A DNA stretch of 64,000 bases from Harmothoe impar (GCA_947462335.1 OX381710.1:67017303-67081302); one strand, 5' to 3'. Counted from the stretch's first letter, positions 1 to 13,392 are shown. Notes: generated from the sequence alone by a model not told the origin. Made by a program: numbers and translations.

Positions 1-763
1 TGAACAAGAGGATAGATAGGCAGATAGAAGGACATATCAAAGACTTATAAGGTGAAGCAATTTTGATTAAACTTAGAATATTGTGAACTATGCAAACATA
101 AATGTTCTAAATACAGAAATATGTATCGAGCTACACTGGACATAAATAGTATCTGGAAGTGTTGTGAGCAACTACTTCCAATTCTACAGAACATCTAATC
201 ATTATAAGTATGTACGGCTGGCCGTTCCCCATAAGGGCAGCGTACCCGACATTGCACGTGAATGCCACAGGGTGTGCTGTATCCCTATATAATGAGAAGG
301 TCCCTAGTGAGCGATAATGGGCAGGATTACCATTGACATAACGCTGAGATTGCAAAGTATAGGGCGAGCAGGCCCATAGGGCATCTGTGGTATTTCTCGC
401 GAGATCTCGTAAGAAGAAACGGCAGTGTTGGAGAAAGTAAATAGTGCCCCGAGGGAGCGCTGCTCATCAGAGCAACAACTTGGGGGACAATCACGCTACC
501 ACCCGCAGGCACTTGTTGGTCTTATAAGATGTGCTTCTCAATCCATCTTTCTTAAAGCTAGGAGTATACCAGACATGTTATGAACAGAATGATATTTTGG
601 CAACCTTTTAATATATTGAGCATTTGTGATTTTGCACATGTTATATGATTCACGATGCAATATCGGTGTTCACTTTGAGGATCTTTCCATTGAGTTGATG
701 GTTGAATGAATGTGTGTGTGTGTGTGTACAGTACTGAAGAGCTGAATCTATTGAGCTGCACTA
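1..763. other. Gene-free unique DNA with a short TG microsatellite
   Basis: No convincing gene is seen. Short open frames here have no recognisable domain and no partner copy elsewhere in the window. The only simple feature is an uninterrupted TG run at about 711-727. Confidence 0.6.
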
Positions 764-2851
764 CACTGATATTCTTTGGCTCCCTATATGACCAATCTGT
801 CAGTCACTATAGTGCCTGACCAAGTTAATAATTCTTTGGCTCTGTATACGACCAACCTAGGTTAGTTAATATTGTCAGGTTGGTCAGTACTGACCAACTC
901 ACCTTAGTCTTTCCATTATAGGCTGTTATAGGTAAGGCATTAGTTATTATGTTGTTATGCCTAAGTCATTCTTGAATAACACTTGGTCCTGCCTGAGCAA
1001 TGTCCCTATATGACCAAACTAGGATAGCCACTACAGTCTACGGGCCAGGGTTTTTAGATCATTTGTGTACCGCAATTTGTGTTCAACAAAAGCCCCGAAA
1101 TTGGTGTCTCCATATGTAGACTCCTTGCAGGACACTTTTATTGTACAGCATACATTAGCAATCCCTGTTTTTATTTTCCAAACTCTTAATCCTGGCTTTA
1201 TCATCATTCTGTGAGGGAGGGATTCTATGTGAGCTGATTGATGGCACATTAAGGGCTCCCACCGACTCCCTCTTGTGCCATCCGAGAATTGATATTAGCA
1301 CAGGACGCGGAGCTTGATTGATAATATTATGTTGTCCAAAAAATAGGCAAAGACCAATGACTTCTCCATTTCCTTATAAAAGTATGTGATTCTATAGGAC
1401 ACAAATAAGGTCATGGTACTTACTTATCTGTTTCTACATAATAGTATGTGTCATACACTACACATATATAAGAGTATGGTACACTGGAATCTTCCTGTGG
1501 TTGGAAAGGGAATAAGAATTATGGCACACACTCGCCGCCTTAATTACAGGAAATTAGATGAGTGAGAAGGCTGCTGTGTGGAAGCAACAGGCCGCTGTCG
1601 GCGAGGGGGTGTGGATACTGATTCTGCATACTCATGAATATTCATTAGGCCGCCATGGTTTTTAAGAAATCTTGGGATTGTTTGAGGGCCAGTAAAGTGT
1701 GCACAGGCTCAAGACATGAATCTTATACAAACTTTGACCGTCTTATCTTTCAACGCTTTAATCCTCGGTGTATTGATCCAACCTCTTGAATTGCAGAGTT
1801 TTTGAATTGCGCAATAGACTGATGGAGAGATCCGTCGACCTCCCTTTTTGTTGCTTCGTTCACATCACTTTCCCTCTATCTATACCTTTCTAGCTAAAGT
1901 GAGTAAAGGTCTAATATTTTGTCTTCCTCCCATATGTGGCACCAGTTACAAACAATTTCTCATGAAATTCCTAATGTCCAAATGGATAATGTCACACGGT
2001 CTAAACAGCTAATGACGGGAATAATATAAAAACGAGAGAAAATATTTTCATATCATTTAATGAGTTCCATATTTATATCTCTCTGTGTTCATCCCTCCTG
2101 TCCCATCAGATAAAATGTACCTTCATGGAAATCCATCTTTTCAACTCACTCACAAACAAGTGACTCTCTTTTTTATGTCTAATCCTCCAGTCTAATTTAC
2201 AGAATTAACTTCCTGTCTCTGCAGCATTTCAGGTTTAACTGAGATTATTTTCATTTGATGATCTTTTATTGGCTTGTCGAGTTCACACCCAACCTCAGCG
2301 TCCTTCTGCATTGATAGTCTAAATGCTCTGGGCCTTAGTCTGTAGTGGCTATCCTAGGCTAGTCAAAAGGATATTGGCTAGCTGATATTCATTTAAAATG
2401 ACCAAGGCACAAGAAAATATGACTAAGGCCTTTCCCAAAAAGACTATGCATTATACTCATTTGAATGGAATGACTTAGGTGTTGGTCAGTATACACTGAA
2501 AATCCATAGATTGAAAGGGTTAGTCAGTACAGACTATCCTAGGTTGGTCATATGGGTGTTAGTCATAATGGCAAAGTTATATTCAAAAATGACCGAGGGG
2601 TCAGTCAGTAGTGGCTAACCTAGGTTCATCATTGGTGTGTTGTATTTGTATACCACTAGTTGGGGCCACCTGTCATGACCACTCAGTGGCTCCCCCTGGA
2701 AAAAAAAGACTAAGGTGGGTTGGTCAGTACTGACCAACCTGACAACAATAACTGACCTAGGTTGGTCGTATAGGGAGCCAAAAAATGACTAACTAGGTTA
2801 GGCACTAGTGACTGAGAGGTTGGACGTATAGGGAGCCTAGGAATATCAGTG
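764..2851. repeat. Foldback-like inverted repeat made of 'gaccaacctaggt' motifs
   Basis: The left arm starts at 764 with CACTGATATTC, followed by TTGGCTCCCTATATGACCAA. The right arm ends at 2851 with the reverse complement GAATATCAGTG, preceded by GTATAGGGAGCC. Inside, 'ggttggtcagtactgacca' and 'actaaggtgrgttggtcag' lie in opposite orientation at about 875-910 and 2705-2745. A third pair, 'actaggatagccactacag', lies at about 1018-1036 and inverted near 2341-2359. The motif also continues past the right end to about 2950, so the border there is uncertain. The 1.3-kb centre (about 1050-2330) shows no gene. No clear target duplication was found. Confidence 0.6.
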
Positions 2852-3764
2852 AGTGAGGCAGGGTTGGTCACTACTGCTTGTACCAGAAAGTATTAACTAA
2901 CCATGGTTGGTTGCCAAAAATAGGGAGCCAAAAAACAACTAACTAGTTTCTTCGCTATCGACTAAGTTTTAGAGGCTAAAGATAATCTCTGTGGATATGG
3001 TAAAATGGCGGCATACAGCAGCACCAGGATGTGTGGTCACGTGGGGGCTATGGGTGTGCATATTGATACCGCCTCACAACAAATAGCTTAGTCTGCAAAA
3101 AGCAGGGTGCCTCTAATACCACCATGACTCACTGAATGGTTCTCACTACAGCTGGTTAGGGGACTCAATCCTCTCACTTCATATCTCTCTTGTTGAACTC
3201 CCAGTGCTCATTGCTGGATGAATATCTAAAGCCCGAAAGCATAGGCTATAGTTCCGCATACCAAGGGAAGGGTCCTTATGGTAATCTTTTTTTGACGCTA
3301 CTTTAACATGTTGTATACATGTAAGGAGAGGCCAGCTTGTTGGAAAAGGTGAATAGATGGTGCGATTGGAGACATTGCAACATAATGTGATTAATCGTTA
3401 TGAAATAACTTCGAGAAAAGAAGTAATCTAGTGTCCTTGGGAAAGTGACGTAATTATGACTGTTCCTTTAAAACTATCTGGCTCTCAGCAAGCCAATGTG
3501 TCCGACTGGTACAAAACCAAAAGATGGCGCTGCTAGTCCTTAACCACACGACTCTATAGTGGAAACTCATTCAGTGAAAACTCATTCAGTCGGAACAATG
3601 CTTTTGTTGACTGCAAAATCTAGACCTTTCCGGTAACAATTGAATATAGAAGGGCATTGCATCGTCACAAAAGCATGCTTGATGAAACTAGCAAATTAGA
3701 CATTTATCGATCAAATTGTAGAGGGAGGAGCTAGTATGTAAATTATAAAGGTATAGATCCAGAG
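2852..3764. other. Gene-free DNA with the tail of the repeat and one CTCF-like motif
   Basis: Degenerate 'taggttggtc' motifs continue to about 2950. Beyond that I see no coding region and no repeat shared with the rest of the window. A CTCF-like sequence (ccaaaagatggcgctgc) lies at 3517-3533. Confidence 0.5.
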
Positions 3765-5114
3765 CCAATTAAAGGAAGCAAGCTGTATCAAGAAGTTGTG
3801 GGCAACATGCCTGGACCAACAATCGATTCAGACTATAGCAACTAACCTGATTATGACATGCAGTAGTTTTAAAACATTAATCTGCTATCCAGAGCAATTA
3901 CCATGTGCATATTAAGTAGCTACATCCCATTAACTGCTGCAGATAGCCGCTCAACGACCCTGCTTAGTATACAGCTGTATAATATCATGCAGATTGCCTG
4001 AATGAAGGGTGATCTTATGAAAAATAATTAACCATTTTTACCCTTTAATGACGTTGTGAGGCCTCAAGGCTTCATGTGTGTTGTCATGATGCACCGATGC
4101 GTGTATCAACACTGTCATTATTGTATGCACAAATTTAACACTGGTGAGTACTATATAATGACTACATAAAGTGAAGTAAAAGCACCACACAGTTCTTAAA
4201 GGGGAATGAACTTCTTGAATATTTATAATGTAGAACCAGACAGCAATAAAGCTGGATTATATTAAAGTGAGCTTTTTGAATACCGAGTAGGAAGCATCGT
4301 TCTTAGAGACCTTGCACCAATAGAAATGACCAAACTATTGAAAAACATGTAAAAACAAGTTATTCAAACTAGAGTATGAGCTGCTGTAGCCGTTAGCGAA
4401 TGGTTGTCTATTGGCCTAGCTGCACACACACAGTCTTGTACCTCACGGTTTCCTCGTGTCCTGCCTTTCATTGACATACAACAATACAGGACGGGTACCT
4501 CTCCAAACACCGTTTTACTGTCCGTGGGTTGTTCACCGGCCCCCACCAACAAGCCTATTCACCCATCACTCAATGCTCCCTCCAGGGAAACTCAAACAAC
4601 TGCACACAAAGTGCTGTGCTGTCCCCAACTATGGTACGCCATTTTAGAGCACAAGCCCTTATATTTTTTGAGCACCATGTCTATTTTAAGGTCATGATAT
4701 AGTAGTATACTGCAGCTTAGGCCAGTAACTCAGTCACAGTGTGCCTGCAAGTGTCTTTCCCTGATGCAAATGCATCATGAACACAAGTGAACAATACGTT
4801 TTCTGGCTCAAAAGGTTCAGTGTAGACCTGATGGCCAGCATCCACTGAGCTATTTTCGGCTGAAGTTTTAATGGAAATTTAGGGGCATCTATATGATGTT
4901 CCCAGTGGTTGGTGGCCCTAACTGAACTGCTCAAGCATGATTGACATGCCATGCATCCCTACCCCAAGTCAGTTGAGGGAGTTACATTTGGCAGTTCTAC
5001 TGCACATATCCCATCACTCCCTTATTGGCACCCCATTGAAACAACCCCTCTCAAACAGCTCCAAATGATGTGTGCTTTTAATTCGCAATTCGGCACATCA
5101 TAGCTGAAGACACT

Positions 5115-5335
5115 TTTAACCCTTTAAGGACGGCATGATGCCTTAATGCATCATTCCCTTGGTCATCATGATGCAAGCATGTCGCCCTGGCCAGTAACTT
5201 GCTATTGCTGCATTCAAGCATCATGCCGATCCTACGGGGTTGATACCCCCTGTAGTTTTGGCATGATGCACCAATGCCTCACTGGCGAATTGCTCATTGG
5301 TCATCGGTGCATCATGATGACAAAATTCATCTTTT
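5115..5335. repeat. 'TTAACCCTTTAAGGA' family MITE-like module
   Basis: It begins TTAACCCTTTAAGGACGGCA and contains several small dyads such as 'gcatcatgatgac' and 'ttggtcatcatgatgcaa'. Related starts occur near 10287, 24060, 51865 and 55000, often followed by 'gcatgatgc' type text. TTAA followed by CCCTTT is compatible with a piggyBac-like non-autonomous family, but the right end of this copy is not clear. Confidence 0.45.
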
Positions 5336-6179
5336 AGCAATATTTGCAACAGTTAACAAGGTAATATCTTACCCTGAGGGTTCCACATAATATAGCATCC
5401 CCCAATTCAGTCCCATTACTCCCTATTTGACATCATTATCCTTAGAGCCTCTTCATTGGCTGCAGACACAGCAGCACACAATGCCACCTCCTTGGTGCAG
5501 ACTCCGGTTTCACTCGGCAGCTTCCATGAATTTCCAACTGCCATGCCACTCAATGTCAGCCAAAGACTGCTCAGCACTGTAATTGTGCCATCAATGCTTT
5601 TGCTTATGACTCAATTTGGTGGCACATTCATACTGTGAGAGTGTGTATTGGCGATGGGAAGTATTGGACTTGAATGCAAACAGCATGTTCTGTGTGTCCT
5701 AGGATTGGCAAGATTCCCTGGCCATTGTAAGATTTCTTCACATGGGTGATTGTGTCTACCATTATTAGCATTGTGTCATCCCCAAGGATGCAAAATATGA
5801 ACAACAGCTCTGATATGGTAAAGATGGGGAGCAACTCTTGTTGTAGTCTTGCTAAGATTCAAATGCTTATTAACCCACTTAATTGCAGTTTGGTGCTTAA
5901 AGCCATTCATGCATCATGGCTTACATAATAGGTTGATATACTCCAATTGGATCGGTATGTCATGCTTCAATGGTTCAGTCCTCCAAACATTGTAAAGATA
6001 TAAGCTGAGCAACATTTCATTTCACAGACGTTGCTAAACACCATCCATGTAAATGGTTGCACTTCTCTTCGATAAAAGCCCTTTACGTTAAGATCAACCC
6101 TGCCTTTTTCTGGGAAATGTAAAGCAATAGCCTGATACTGATAATAGACAGAGCTGGACAGTTTCCTCTTCCCCTCTAG

Positions 6180-6350
6180 GACAGGCACAGACACTTGTAG
6201 AAATGGTGGTGACTGCAGGGAGAGGGTCTGAGAGGGAGTTGTCAAGTGGCTGCAGCCTCCAGAGTTTGTCCAAGTCACCTCTGGGTAATCTGCCTTGTCC
6301 TCTGAGAAGCAACCTGAGCCTCACTCTCATCCCAAGGATGTTTTACAAGG
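6180..6350. repeat. Conserved GC-richer block, copy 1 of 3
   Basis: Shared with 14985-15180 and 28245-28440 and clearly better conserved than flanking DNA. It contains 'cacttgtagaaatggtg', 'gagttgtcaagtggctgcag' and 'cctctgggtaatctgcc'. In this copy it is preceded by a pyrimidine-rich tract ending in CCTCTAG, like a splice acceptor. Open frames exist on both strands, but differences between copies include frameshifts, so a coding role is not supported. Confidence 0.6.
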
Positions 6351-7289
6351 GGGCAGTGCCACCAGAAGAGAAAAGTGATGGTTCCAGGAATCAGAAAACA
6401 CTAATGGCACTGATAATAGCACACACAAAAATAAACTGAACTGTTTCTGGCTGTAATTGGGAAAAGGTCTCTTTGGGAATGCAACATCTACAGTTAGAGA
6501 TTAACTGGAAAATAGTTTTTCTGCAAGTGGACAAAAAACTCTTTTTGTGTACATATTGACAGTACTTAGGGACAGTCCAATAAGATCTTGAATTACTAGA
6601 TACGGGAAGAGCAAGTTGTAAGTATAGTATCTCCAGAGTAGCAGGCATGATCTAGAGCTACAGTTTAATGTACATGCTATTCCGTATTGCCTGATGAAAA
6701 AGGCAGGGATTTCCTTGAAGATTTAGATTTCATATGATACTAAACCCACAGGGTCTTACAGGGAACAAGATAACATAGCACTATGACAGTATTCCTGGAG
6801 TTCTCTGAAGGAATAGAAACAGTAGAATCTACACAGTAAGGTCAATCAAGGGGTGAGAGACCAGATTCAGAGTGACCATTCATCATTCTGCGGGTAATTA
6901 TGACCCCAATGGTAGTCACTTTGTCAATAGAATGGCAGCTTGAACATCGGGATCTAATACAGCGTTACCAGGCTGAGGAGCTGTAAAGACCTTATTCCAA
7001 AACACATCTGTGCTGGTATTGTGTGAGTGTTTAAGTGTGTCCCTGCAGGATATGAGTAGAGCAAAGTGAGTTTTTATCATGAAACATGGCCTAGTTAAAA
7101 CACAGACAACCACCAGGTCTCTGTGGGTTACAGGGAAATGGCATTTACTAGCATAGCAACTCCTGCTGCCACAATGTTCTGTTCTACCATTTTTATCCTT
7201 CATCCATCCCTTCATTCTCATCTGCAAGCCCACTGTATATTCCTGTATAGTCCTGTTTTGATGGAGCAGAAATATATAATTATACAATG

Positions 7290-7680
7290 GTGAGATCCAA
7301 TAGGAATCTCTAATGATATATTGTATATATACATAGTTATAATGATTTATGTAAATAGATTACAATTATATTAATATGTTATTAGATCATAAATTTATAT
7401 CATTACTATGAATAGATAATCAATCTAATATAAAATTTAATATATAGACATTGTGAACTTAAAAACCAGGATATAAGTGGCTTAATTAAACTGGCATTTT
7501 TGCCAAGGAGCAACCTAATTCATTGAGAAACATTTAGGGAACAGAATACTTAGTCGAGTGTAATTATACATGTGGATATATGGAAATATTAAAATTATTG
7601 AACTCGTTTAATGTACTATTTACCGTTGTTTCTTATATGAATAAATTCTACCAAACTTGAAACTTGAAACTTGAGCCCCA
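7290..7680. repeat. AT-rich insertion with a retroposon-like tail
   Basis: Very AT-rich DNA ends in a 7-base tandem (ACTTGAA repeated about three times, near 7655-7673) just after an AATAAA at about 7639. A poly(A)-signal-like hexamer followed by a short tandem tail is typical of some LINE or SINE 3' ends. X2 and X3 do not show it at the matching place. No coding sequence is recognisable. Confidence 0.3.
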
Positions 7681-8570
7681 CCCTTCCGTATTGTGTGACA
7701 TTCATTTTCCCCTTGATACTCTTATTCCTAGGTAATTGCCTTTCTCATCAAGATTTGTCACATGTAGATAGTACGCATCTCTCAGTGGTGAAGCAAGGGC
7801 TATGTATGAAAGGTCTCCTCCTGTCCTTCTGAAACCTAGCGACTTGGCTGTTAAAAAAGCCAAACTTGCCATAGAAATTAGATCATGATATCCTAGATTA
7901 TGATATGTGGCACGATCTGCAAGACCCTAGTGCAGGTTCCATTAAGGTCATTTTTCCTAGTACATGTCACATATCGAGAAATTGACCAGGACAAACTTCT
8001 TCAATGAATTATAACATTACACACAAAAAACACAGATCAGTCACATGATAAGATTAATTAGTTCATTCTTATCAAGGAGCAGTGAAGACAAACAAAAGTT
8101 ACTTTGCATATCAAGCCCTGATTTTCTTTTTAATTCTGGGTTAATCAAATTAATAACTATTTGGTATCAACAGCAAATCGAATTTGGTTTATTTAACTCA
8201 CGGTTCAATGTGGAGAGCCAAGAGACAAAAGAGAAAAAGAAATCAACAAAAAACTCTCCAATGAGACATCAAAGAGGCCCTCAGCCGGTCGGCATTAAGG
8301 ATGACCTGGATCTGCATTCCCTTTGCCGACAAACTAGGCTTCTGACCTACTACGCCATTCATGGCCGTAGTCTTTATGCCAATTCCTCCTCCCAAAGGTA
8401 AGAAAGAAAACTCATTTCTCATGATTATGCTGCATTATCTCATTTTGATAGCAACTATATCATTTTGATTCTCTTTGTTCATTCTGACAATTATACCGTC
8501 CTGATATTTAGCTTAAAAGTCTTTACACAAACCTCTTGATACTGAAGTCATGTTTATTCACCTGGGTGCG

Positions 8571-8680
8571 TCCCAGTGGGCAGAATATCTAGCTCGACGT
8601 TGAATCAACATTGCAGCAACATTGAATCAACATTGACAACCGTTTATCAATGTTGATTCAATGTTCTGTGCCCATTGGGG
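8571..8680. mobile_element. Short palindromic MITE with TTGAATCAACATTG motifs
   Basis: The ends are CCCAGTGGGCA (8572-8582) and TGCCCATTGGGG (8669-8680), which are inverted with one mismatch. The interior is almost entirely repeats of 'ttgaatcaacattg' and its complement, so the whole ~110 bp can fold. It is absent from the matching parts of X2 and X3. The target duplication is unclear. Confidence 0.65.
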
Positions 8681-9999
8681 TGGTAAATTGAGTGGTAAAA
8701 TTTAAAACCCTGTGTGTGCAGGGATAGCTGAGCTCATGGAAATTATGAGACTGAAAATGGGAAATAAAAATAAATTTACAAGTTAACCTTGCCCGGTCAA
8801 TGGCCCAGCCTTAATTAGGTATCTCTGAATGGGGCCCACAGCTTTATTTGGGCATCTTGTAATGGAACCAGCTGCATTATCTCTGAATAGGGTGCTATGG
8901 CCACATTACTTCAGTGAGCTTTGTGAGGCTGACAGTTGATTGAAGACCTACACCTTCCATCATGTGCTGTTCAGTGCCTGAATAAAGAACAAATCCATTA
9001 TACATTGTTATATAAACCTCTGATGGAGATCACCAATGTTTGTGTAGAACAGGGTTGATGAGCCTGTAAAACAAAATATATTGAATCTATCTAGTTTCAA
9101 CAGAAGGCTAGATTCAATACACTACAACACATACAGACCTAGGTACCCTGGTAGTAGACATTTTAGGTGATTAACTGGTTTGCGGGGTGGGGCGGCCATC
9201 CTCCAGGGGAGACATTAATCTACACCCTCCTGCCACTCCACTGTGTACCTAGCAGCATATCCTACAGTACTCTGCTGTAGGGTGGGGTCTAATATATCTG
9301 CTGCTGATTCCCTGCAGACAGGTGTTTTACAGACTTTCGATTGGTTTTAAAGCCCCCGCCCCTCCCGCGTAGCAGGGGACAGGCACACAATGCCTGTAGT
9401 ATTAGCCACAGGTGGTTTATGCATAAGATGATTATATTGCATCAATCATAGAACTACCTAATACTCATAATAAAAATGTATATCTAGGGTCATTACTAGC
9501 ATTTCAAAACATGCAACAACTTAGTGTGCATTGTGCCATTCCTGCCAGGCTAAATAATTATCATGTAGCACTCTTGCAAAGGGAATCAATATAGTTCCTT
9601 TGGAAAGATGCTTGAAAGTAAAAGTCAATCATTACTATGTATGAGAGAACTTTTTTTTACTTATTGAGAGAGGGACTACTGCACTTATGTAGCAAATGCT
9701 AAAGAATTCTAGGCCATTTCAGGATGTTACCTTGGACTTTCAAATGAGGCAGGTCCAATTAGACCATGAGCCCATTTGATCTTTTATAGTGGTTCAGTTC
9801 CTATCAAAAGTATTAAACCAAACAACTTTTTTGGGGTTGATATCTGTTTATGGAACTCAAATCACATGTGGGTCACCCAGCTTAGCTTCAGAATCTTGTT
9901 AAATCTTTTGAAAAATGGAATATATTCACAATATGCCACCGCCACAACTGGCAGCACTGTAGCTCCATGTCTTAGCATAGGTCCTAGCTGATGATTTGT

Positions 10000-10017
10000 C
10001 CACTAGGTGGTAGCACC
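10000..10017 (+). promoter_or_regulatory. CTCF-like motif
   Basis: CCACTAGGTGGTAGCACC closely fits the bilaterian CTCF core (CCASYAGRKGGC). It is a motif match only; binding is not shown. Confidence 0.4.
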
Positions 10018-10285
10018 TCTCAGGGATAGGGCTTTGCCATATTCTTGGTCAGGCAATGAATGTGAACATACCAGGCCTTTTTACTAATATAATGGTAATA
10101 GATTAAAAATTGTTTATTGCCATAATTCCAATGAAACTCAGCAAGGATGCCATCTTGTGCTAGTTGTACCTGAGGGAGTTTGCTGATCTCTGGGAGTAGC
10201 TGGAGAAGACACATAGTGACTCACACAGGAGAGAAAGCTCACACATGTCCTCAACGTTGTAAACAATCCACAGTGGCTGGTAGCT

Positions 10286-10520
10286 TAACCCTTGAAGGAT
10301 AGCAAGTTGCTAAAAGATGAAATTGTTGTCATGATGCATGAATGCAGCCCTGGAGAGTAACTTACTGGTGCTGCATTGGTGCATCGTGTTGGCCCCTTGG
10401 GACTGTCTCAACCCTGTATGATCGGCAGCAGTGGACAGAAAGCTTTGTGAAAGCTTTGTTAAAATACCATGAGCCATCATCATGATATATTTGCATTTAG
10501 AATTAATTATTTGCATAGTT
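10286..10520. repeat. Diverged 'TTAACCC' family module
   Basis: It begins TTAACCCTTGAAGGATAGCA and continues with the family's 'gtcatgatgcatgaatgca' and 'gagtaacttactggtgctgc' text. It lies inside the DNA that X1 has in addition to X2. Confidence 0.4.
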
Positions 10521-11156
10521 GAGCATATAATCAGACTTTTCTATTAAGAAGATCCCTCAGGGTTTTGCAGGCTAGTATGTCCATTGTGATCACGGGAGGC
10601 TCTTAACAAAGTTATTCTATACCCATTTGCTTTCATCAGGTGGGTCCCTAATTCACAATGGGAAGATCTTACAATCATCACATATAGAGTTATCATTTAG
10701 TGTTCATATATAGGAAAACTATCATGAGAGGATATTAATATGAGAGACATGGACTCAGGTTCATTTATCTTGAATTTTCTATTCTAATTTTGTTTATAAA
10801 GGATTAGATGAACAATATAGCATTACCTCCGCCGATATCAGCATATATTTGCTATTACAGAAATAGCCATCAATCATATGATAAGAACACTATAGCAGTG
10901 CTGAAAGGTGTTATTTCGTTTACATGACATATTAGGTAACTATTTTAATGTAACCATAAATAGTTTAGACTGCATATTATCTGTGTTTTTCAATTTGTAA
11001 CATGAACTTCATCAAATATTTGATTAAAAAAGGGATTTTTCAATAATTATTCTAAATATGCAAATGAATAAATTAAAATATAAAGATGTTAAGATGATAA
11101 GCTATGCAAGAGCTTTGATTTGGTTCTATTTTTAGTTTTTTATCTCAAATATTAAC

Positions 11157-11558
11157 TTATATACAGACTGATAAACTGCCTGCCGGAGAATATGAAAAAA
11201 ACTTTATGTCACCGTACATCTCATAGGATTCTGAAGCTAAGCTGGACAACCCAGATGTCTGGCAAAGTGATTTGGATACCTTAGACATGTACAAATCCAA
11301 AAAAAAATTGTCTGGTTTACTACACTTCATAGGTACCCAAAAAGTCCTCGGCTCAAGGTCTAAATAGGCACCAAAATAGTGAGAAGTATCATGCTGCAAC
11401 TCACAGCAGATCGAAATATCATCAGAAAAAGCTAAACCTGCAAAGTTGGGCTGGTCCAGACCAACTTGAGCATTTCCCTTTATATCCACTCCTACTTTCA
11501 TAACTGTGCTGATCAAATATTTACCTGAAACAGAATCATGCACAGCTACCTTCCACAA
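11157..11558 (-). CDS. Longest open frame of the window; possible exon or gene relic, unknown function
   Basis: A 133-codon frame read leftwards from 11558. Residues from about 20 onward (start KVGVDIKGNAQVGLDQ) have a balanced, protein-like composition with no low-complexity bias. The first ~18 residues overlap the repeated module at about 11505-11560, so the methionine start is probably not real. No domain, signal peptide or membrane segment is recognised. The protein-like part lies in DNA (about 9790-11505) that X1 has and X2 and X3 lack, so there is no second copy to test conservation. It could be an exon, a transposon relic or chance. Confidence 0.2.
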   Translation of the reverse strand: MWKVAVHDSVSGKYLISTVMKVGVDIKGNAQVGLDQPNFAGLAFSDDISICCELQHDTSHYFGAYLDLEPRTFWVPMKCSKPDNFFLDLYMSKVSKSLCQTSGLSSLASESYEMYGDIKFFSYSPAGSLSVCI

Positions 11559-11840
11559 TCATCTTGCCCCTCCTACTCTTTCACACAATAATAGTGTTAT
11601 TCCATTTCCTCAATCCACGAGAGAATTCTTGGATACCTCATTCTATTGTTACAGGAAATGCCTATGCAAACTGATTCACCCCTGTGGCAATACTAGGAAC
11701 TACTTCCCCTACAGAACAAAGACATCTCAGTGATAAATCCCCGTGCAATTTGTTTGAATGATGCCATATTTTGTGCCCGCCTTTTGCGGTGCCTACTTCA
11801 TGAACCATATGACTTATACCTCTGTGCTGCATCCCCTTCC

Positions 11841-11860
11841 CAGTGGTGCCATCTACTGTG
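11841..11860 (-). promoter_or_regulatory. CTCF-like motif in the repeated 'tggtgccatct' module
   Basis: On the minus strand it reads CACAGTAGATGGCACCACTG. Equivalent positions in other copies are 21248-21267, 23088-23106, 34575-34594 and 47531-47550. Confidence 0.35.
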
Positions 11861-13392
11861 TATAATTTAATACAGACCCTAAGTCAACTGACATCTCTTT
11901 CATAAACTCTGGTATGAAGATGTTTATCTTGTTTCTGGGCTTCGTGGTGCAGAATGCTCAGAACAAATTGTTCAGACATTGCTACGGACTAAGTAAGGTC
12001 GGTATTCAGACCTTTTACAAATGAATATAACTATAGAATTTGAAATCATCTGATGCAAATTTAGTACAATTGGACACCTTTCATTGATACTCTTGTAACT
12101 AAATGTAACAAATGGGCAACCACGGTTTCTAAAATTGTCTTCCATTTCCCTACGTGACCTGACTTAAATTTAGAGTCACGCTAAACTATGCGACAACAAA
12201 CAAGCTTTTATTTTACTTCACCAGTTTTAACTCCTTTACATTTTACAAAGCAAAATTTAAACTATAACTTTACAACTCGTCATTGTACTATATGATATGG
12301 GTGATTTGTAAAATCAGCTATGCTGAAAATCATCCAGACTTTTTTAGTCAAGTATTTCATATGTATCTTACTTGGTCGTGATGCATGAGTGTAAACTATC
12401 ATTAATGTCATCTGTGATCTTAAACTTAATATCTATGCTTAAATACTTATTTCATAGATCGTCGCTTATACCTATCTTAGACAATCATTATAGAAACAAA
12501 ACTACCGGTAGGTTATATGAAAATGTTTTATTTGATTCAACATACTGACGACCAAATGACCAAGGATGAATTCAATGTAACTGTGATACTCAAAAAGACT
12601 AATAAAGGTTAAATTGTCTCTTAAAAATTGTCTCTTAAAAACATGGCTTCATATTGTAGCTCTATTGCCAGCAACCAACACTGGTGACTATTTATTGATC
12701 CGTAATCTATCTAGTCTATCATAGTGGGGTTGATTGGTTGATTGGTCTAAGATTGGTAAGTGAGAGAAGTAGATATGTAGATGCCATATTGGTCTATAGC
12801 CTCTGAGCGTTATTTTTTGATAAAACAACAGGCACTAATGAGATTATTAATCAAAGCTGACACATGGTTGGTAGTTATATACAGATATATAGATCAGACA
12901 CCATGCCAATTAGAGGAAGCAACCTGTCTCATATGGTTCTGTGCTTCATGCTTAGATATGGATTGCGACTGTAGCAGCTAAGCGGATTGAATATGCAATT
13001 GATTTCATCCCCTCCGAACCACAGCAATTACCATGTGCATATTAACTATTAACTGCCCATTAACTGCTTAAGATGGCCTCTTAATGACTTACAACTGATA
13101 TACAACTGTATTTGCAAATTGCTTGGATGAAGCGTGATCTAATGAAAAATAATCACTCCTTCTTAACAGTCTCCTTCCCCTCATGTAGCTTCTTGGCTAG
13201 TGGTATTGAAATCTATAATTCAGGCCTTTTGCACACCTCATATGAGTGCAAAGGAAACGCACAGTCATAAAAATGGCATGGCCGTAATGTTTTAGAAACC
13301 TACACTGAATGCCGGCAGGTGGTGCAATATACCATCCAGTGATGACAGCGACAGATTGTACACCAGCTTTTGTGCATGGTGCTGTACATGTA

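Larger units (their letters stand above)
3765..12060. repeat. Segmental duplication unit X1 (oldest or shortest copy)
   Basis: Blocks of this segment recur in the same order in X2 and partly in X3. Examples are 3765-4050 with 12890-13160; 4405-4670 with 13555-13730; 5400-5940 with 14210-14700 and 27500-28030; 6180-6350 with 14985-15180 and 28245-28440; 6980-9790 with 18390-20860 and 29400-31790; and 11505-12060 with 20930-21480 and 34245-34810. X1 lacks the equivalent of about 21600-26240 and carries extra DNA at about 9790-11505. It is noticeably more diverged from X2 and X3 than those two are from each other. No gene shared between copies is evident. Confidence 0.8.

Noticed and set aside
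6203..6439. Coding exon on either strand of the GC-richer block
   Set aside because: Copy 3 has a one-base deletion relative to copies 1 and 2, and downstream text differs, so no frame is conserved across all three.
8045..8401. 118-codon open frame as a gene
   Set aside because: It lies in a repeated module; copies near 18900, 25560, 29870 and 44780 do not keep the frame.
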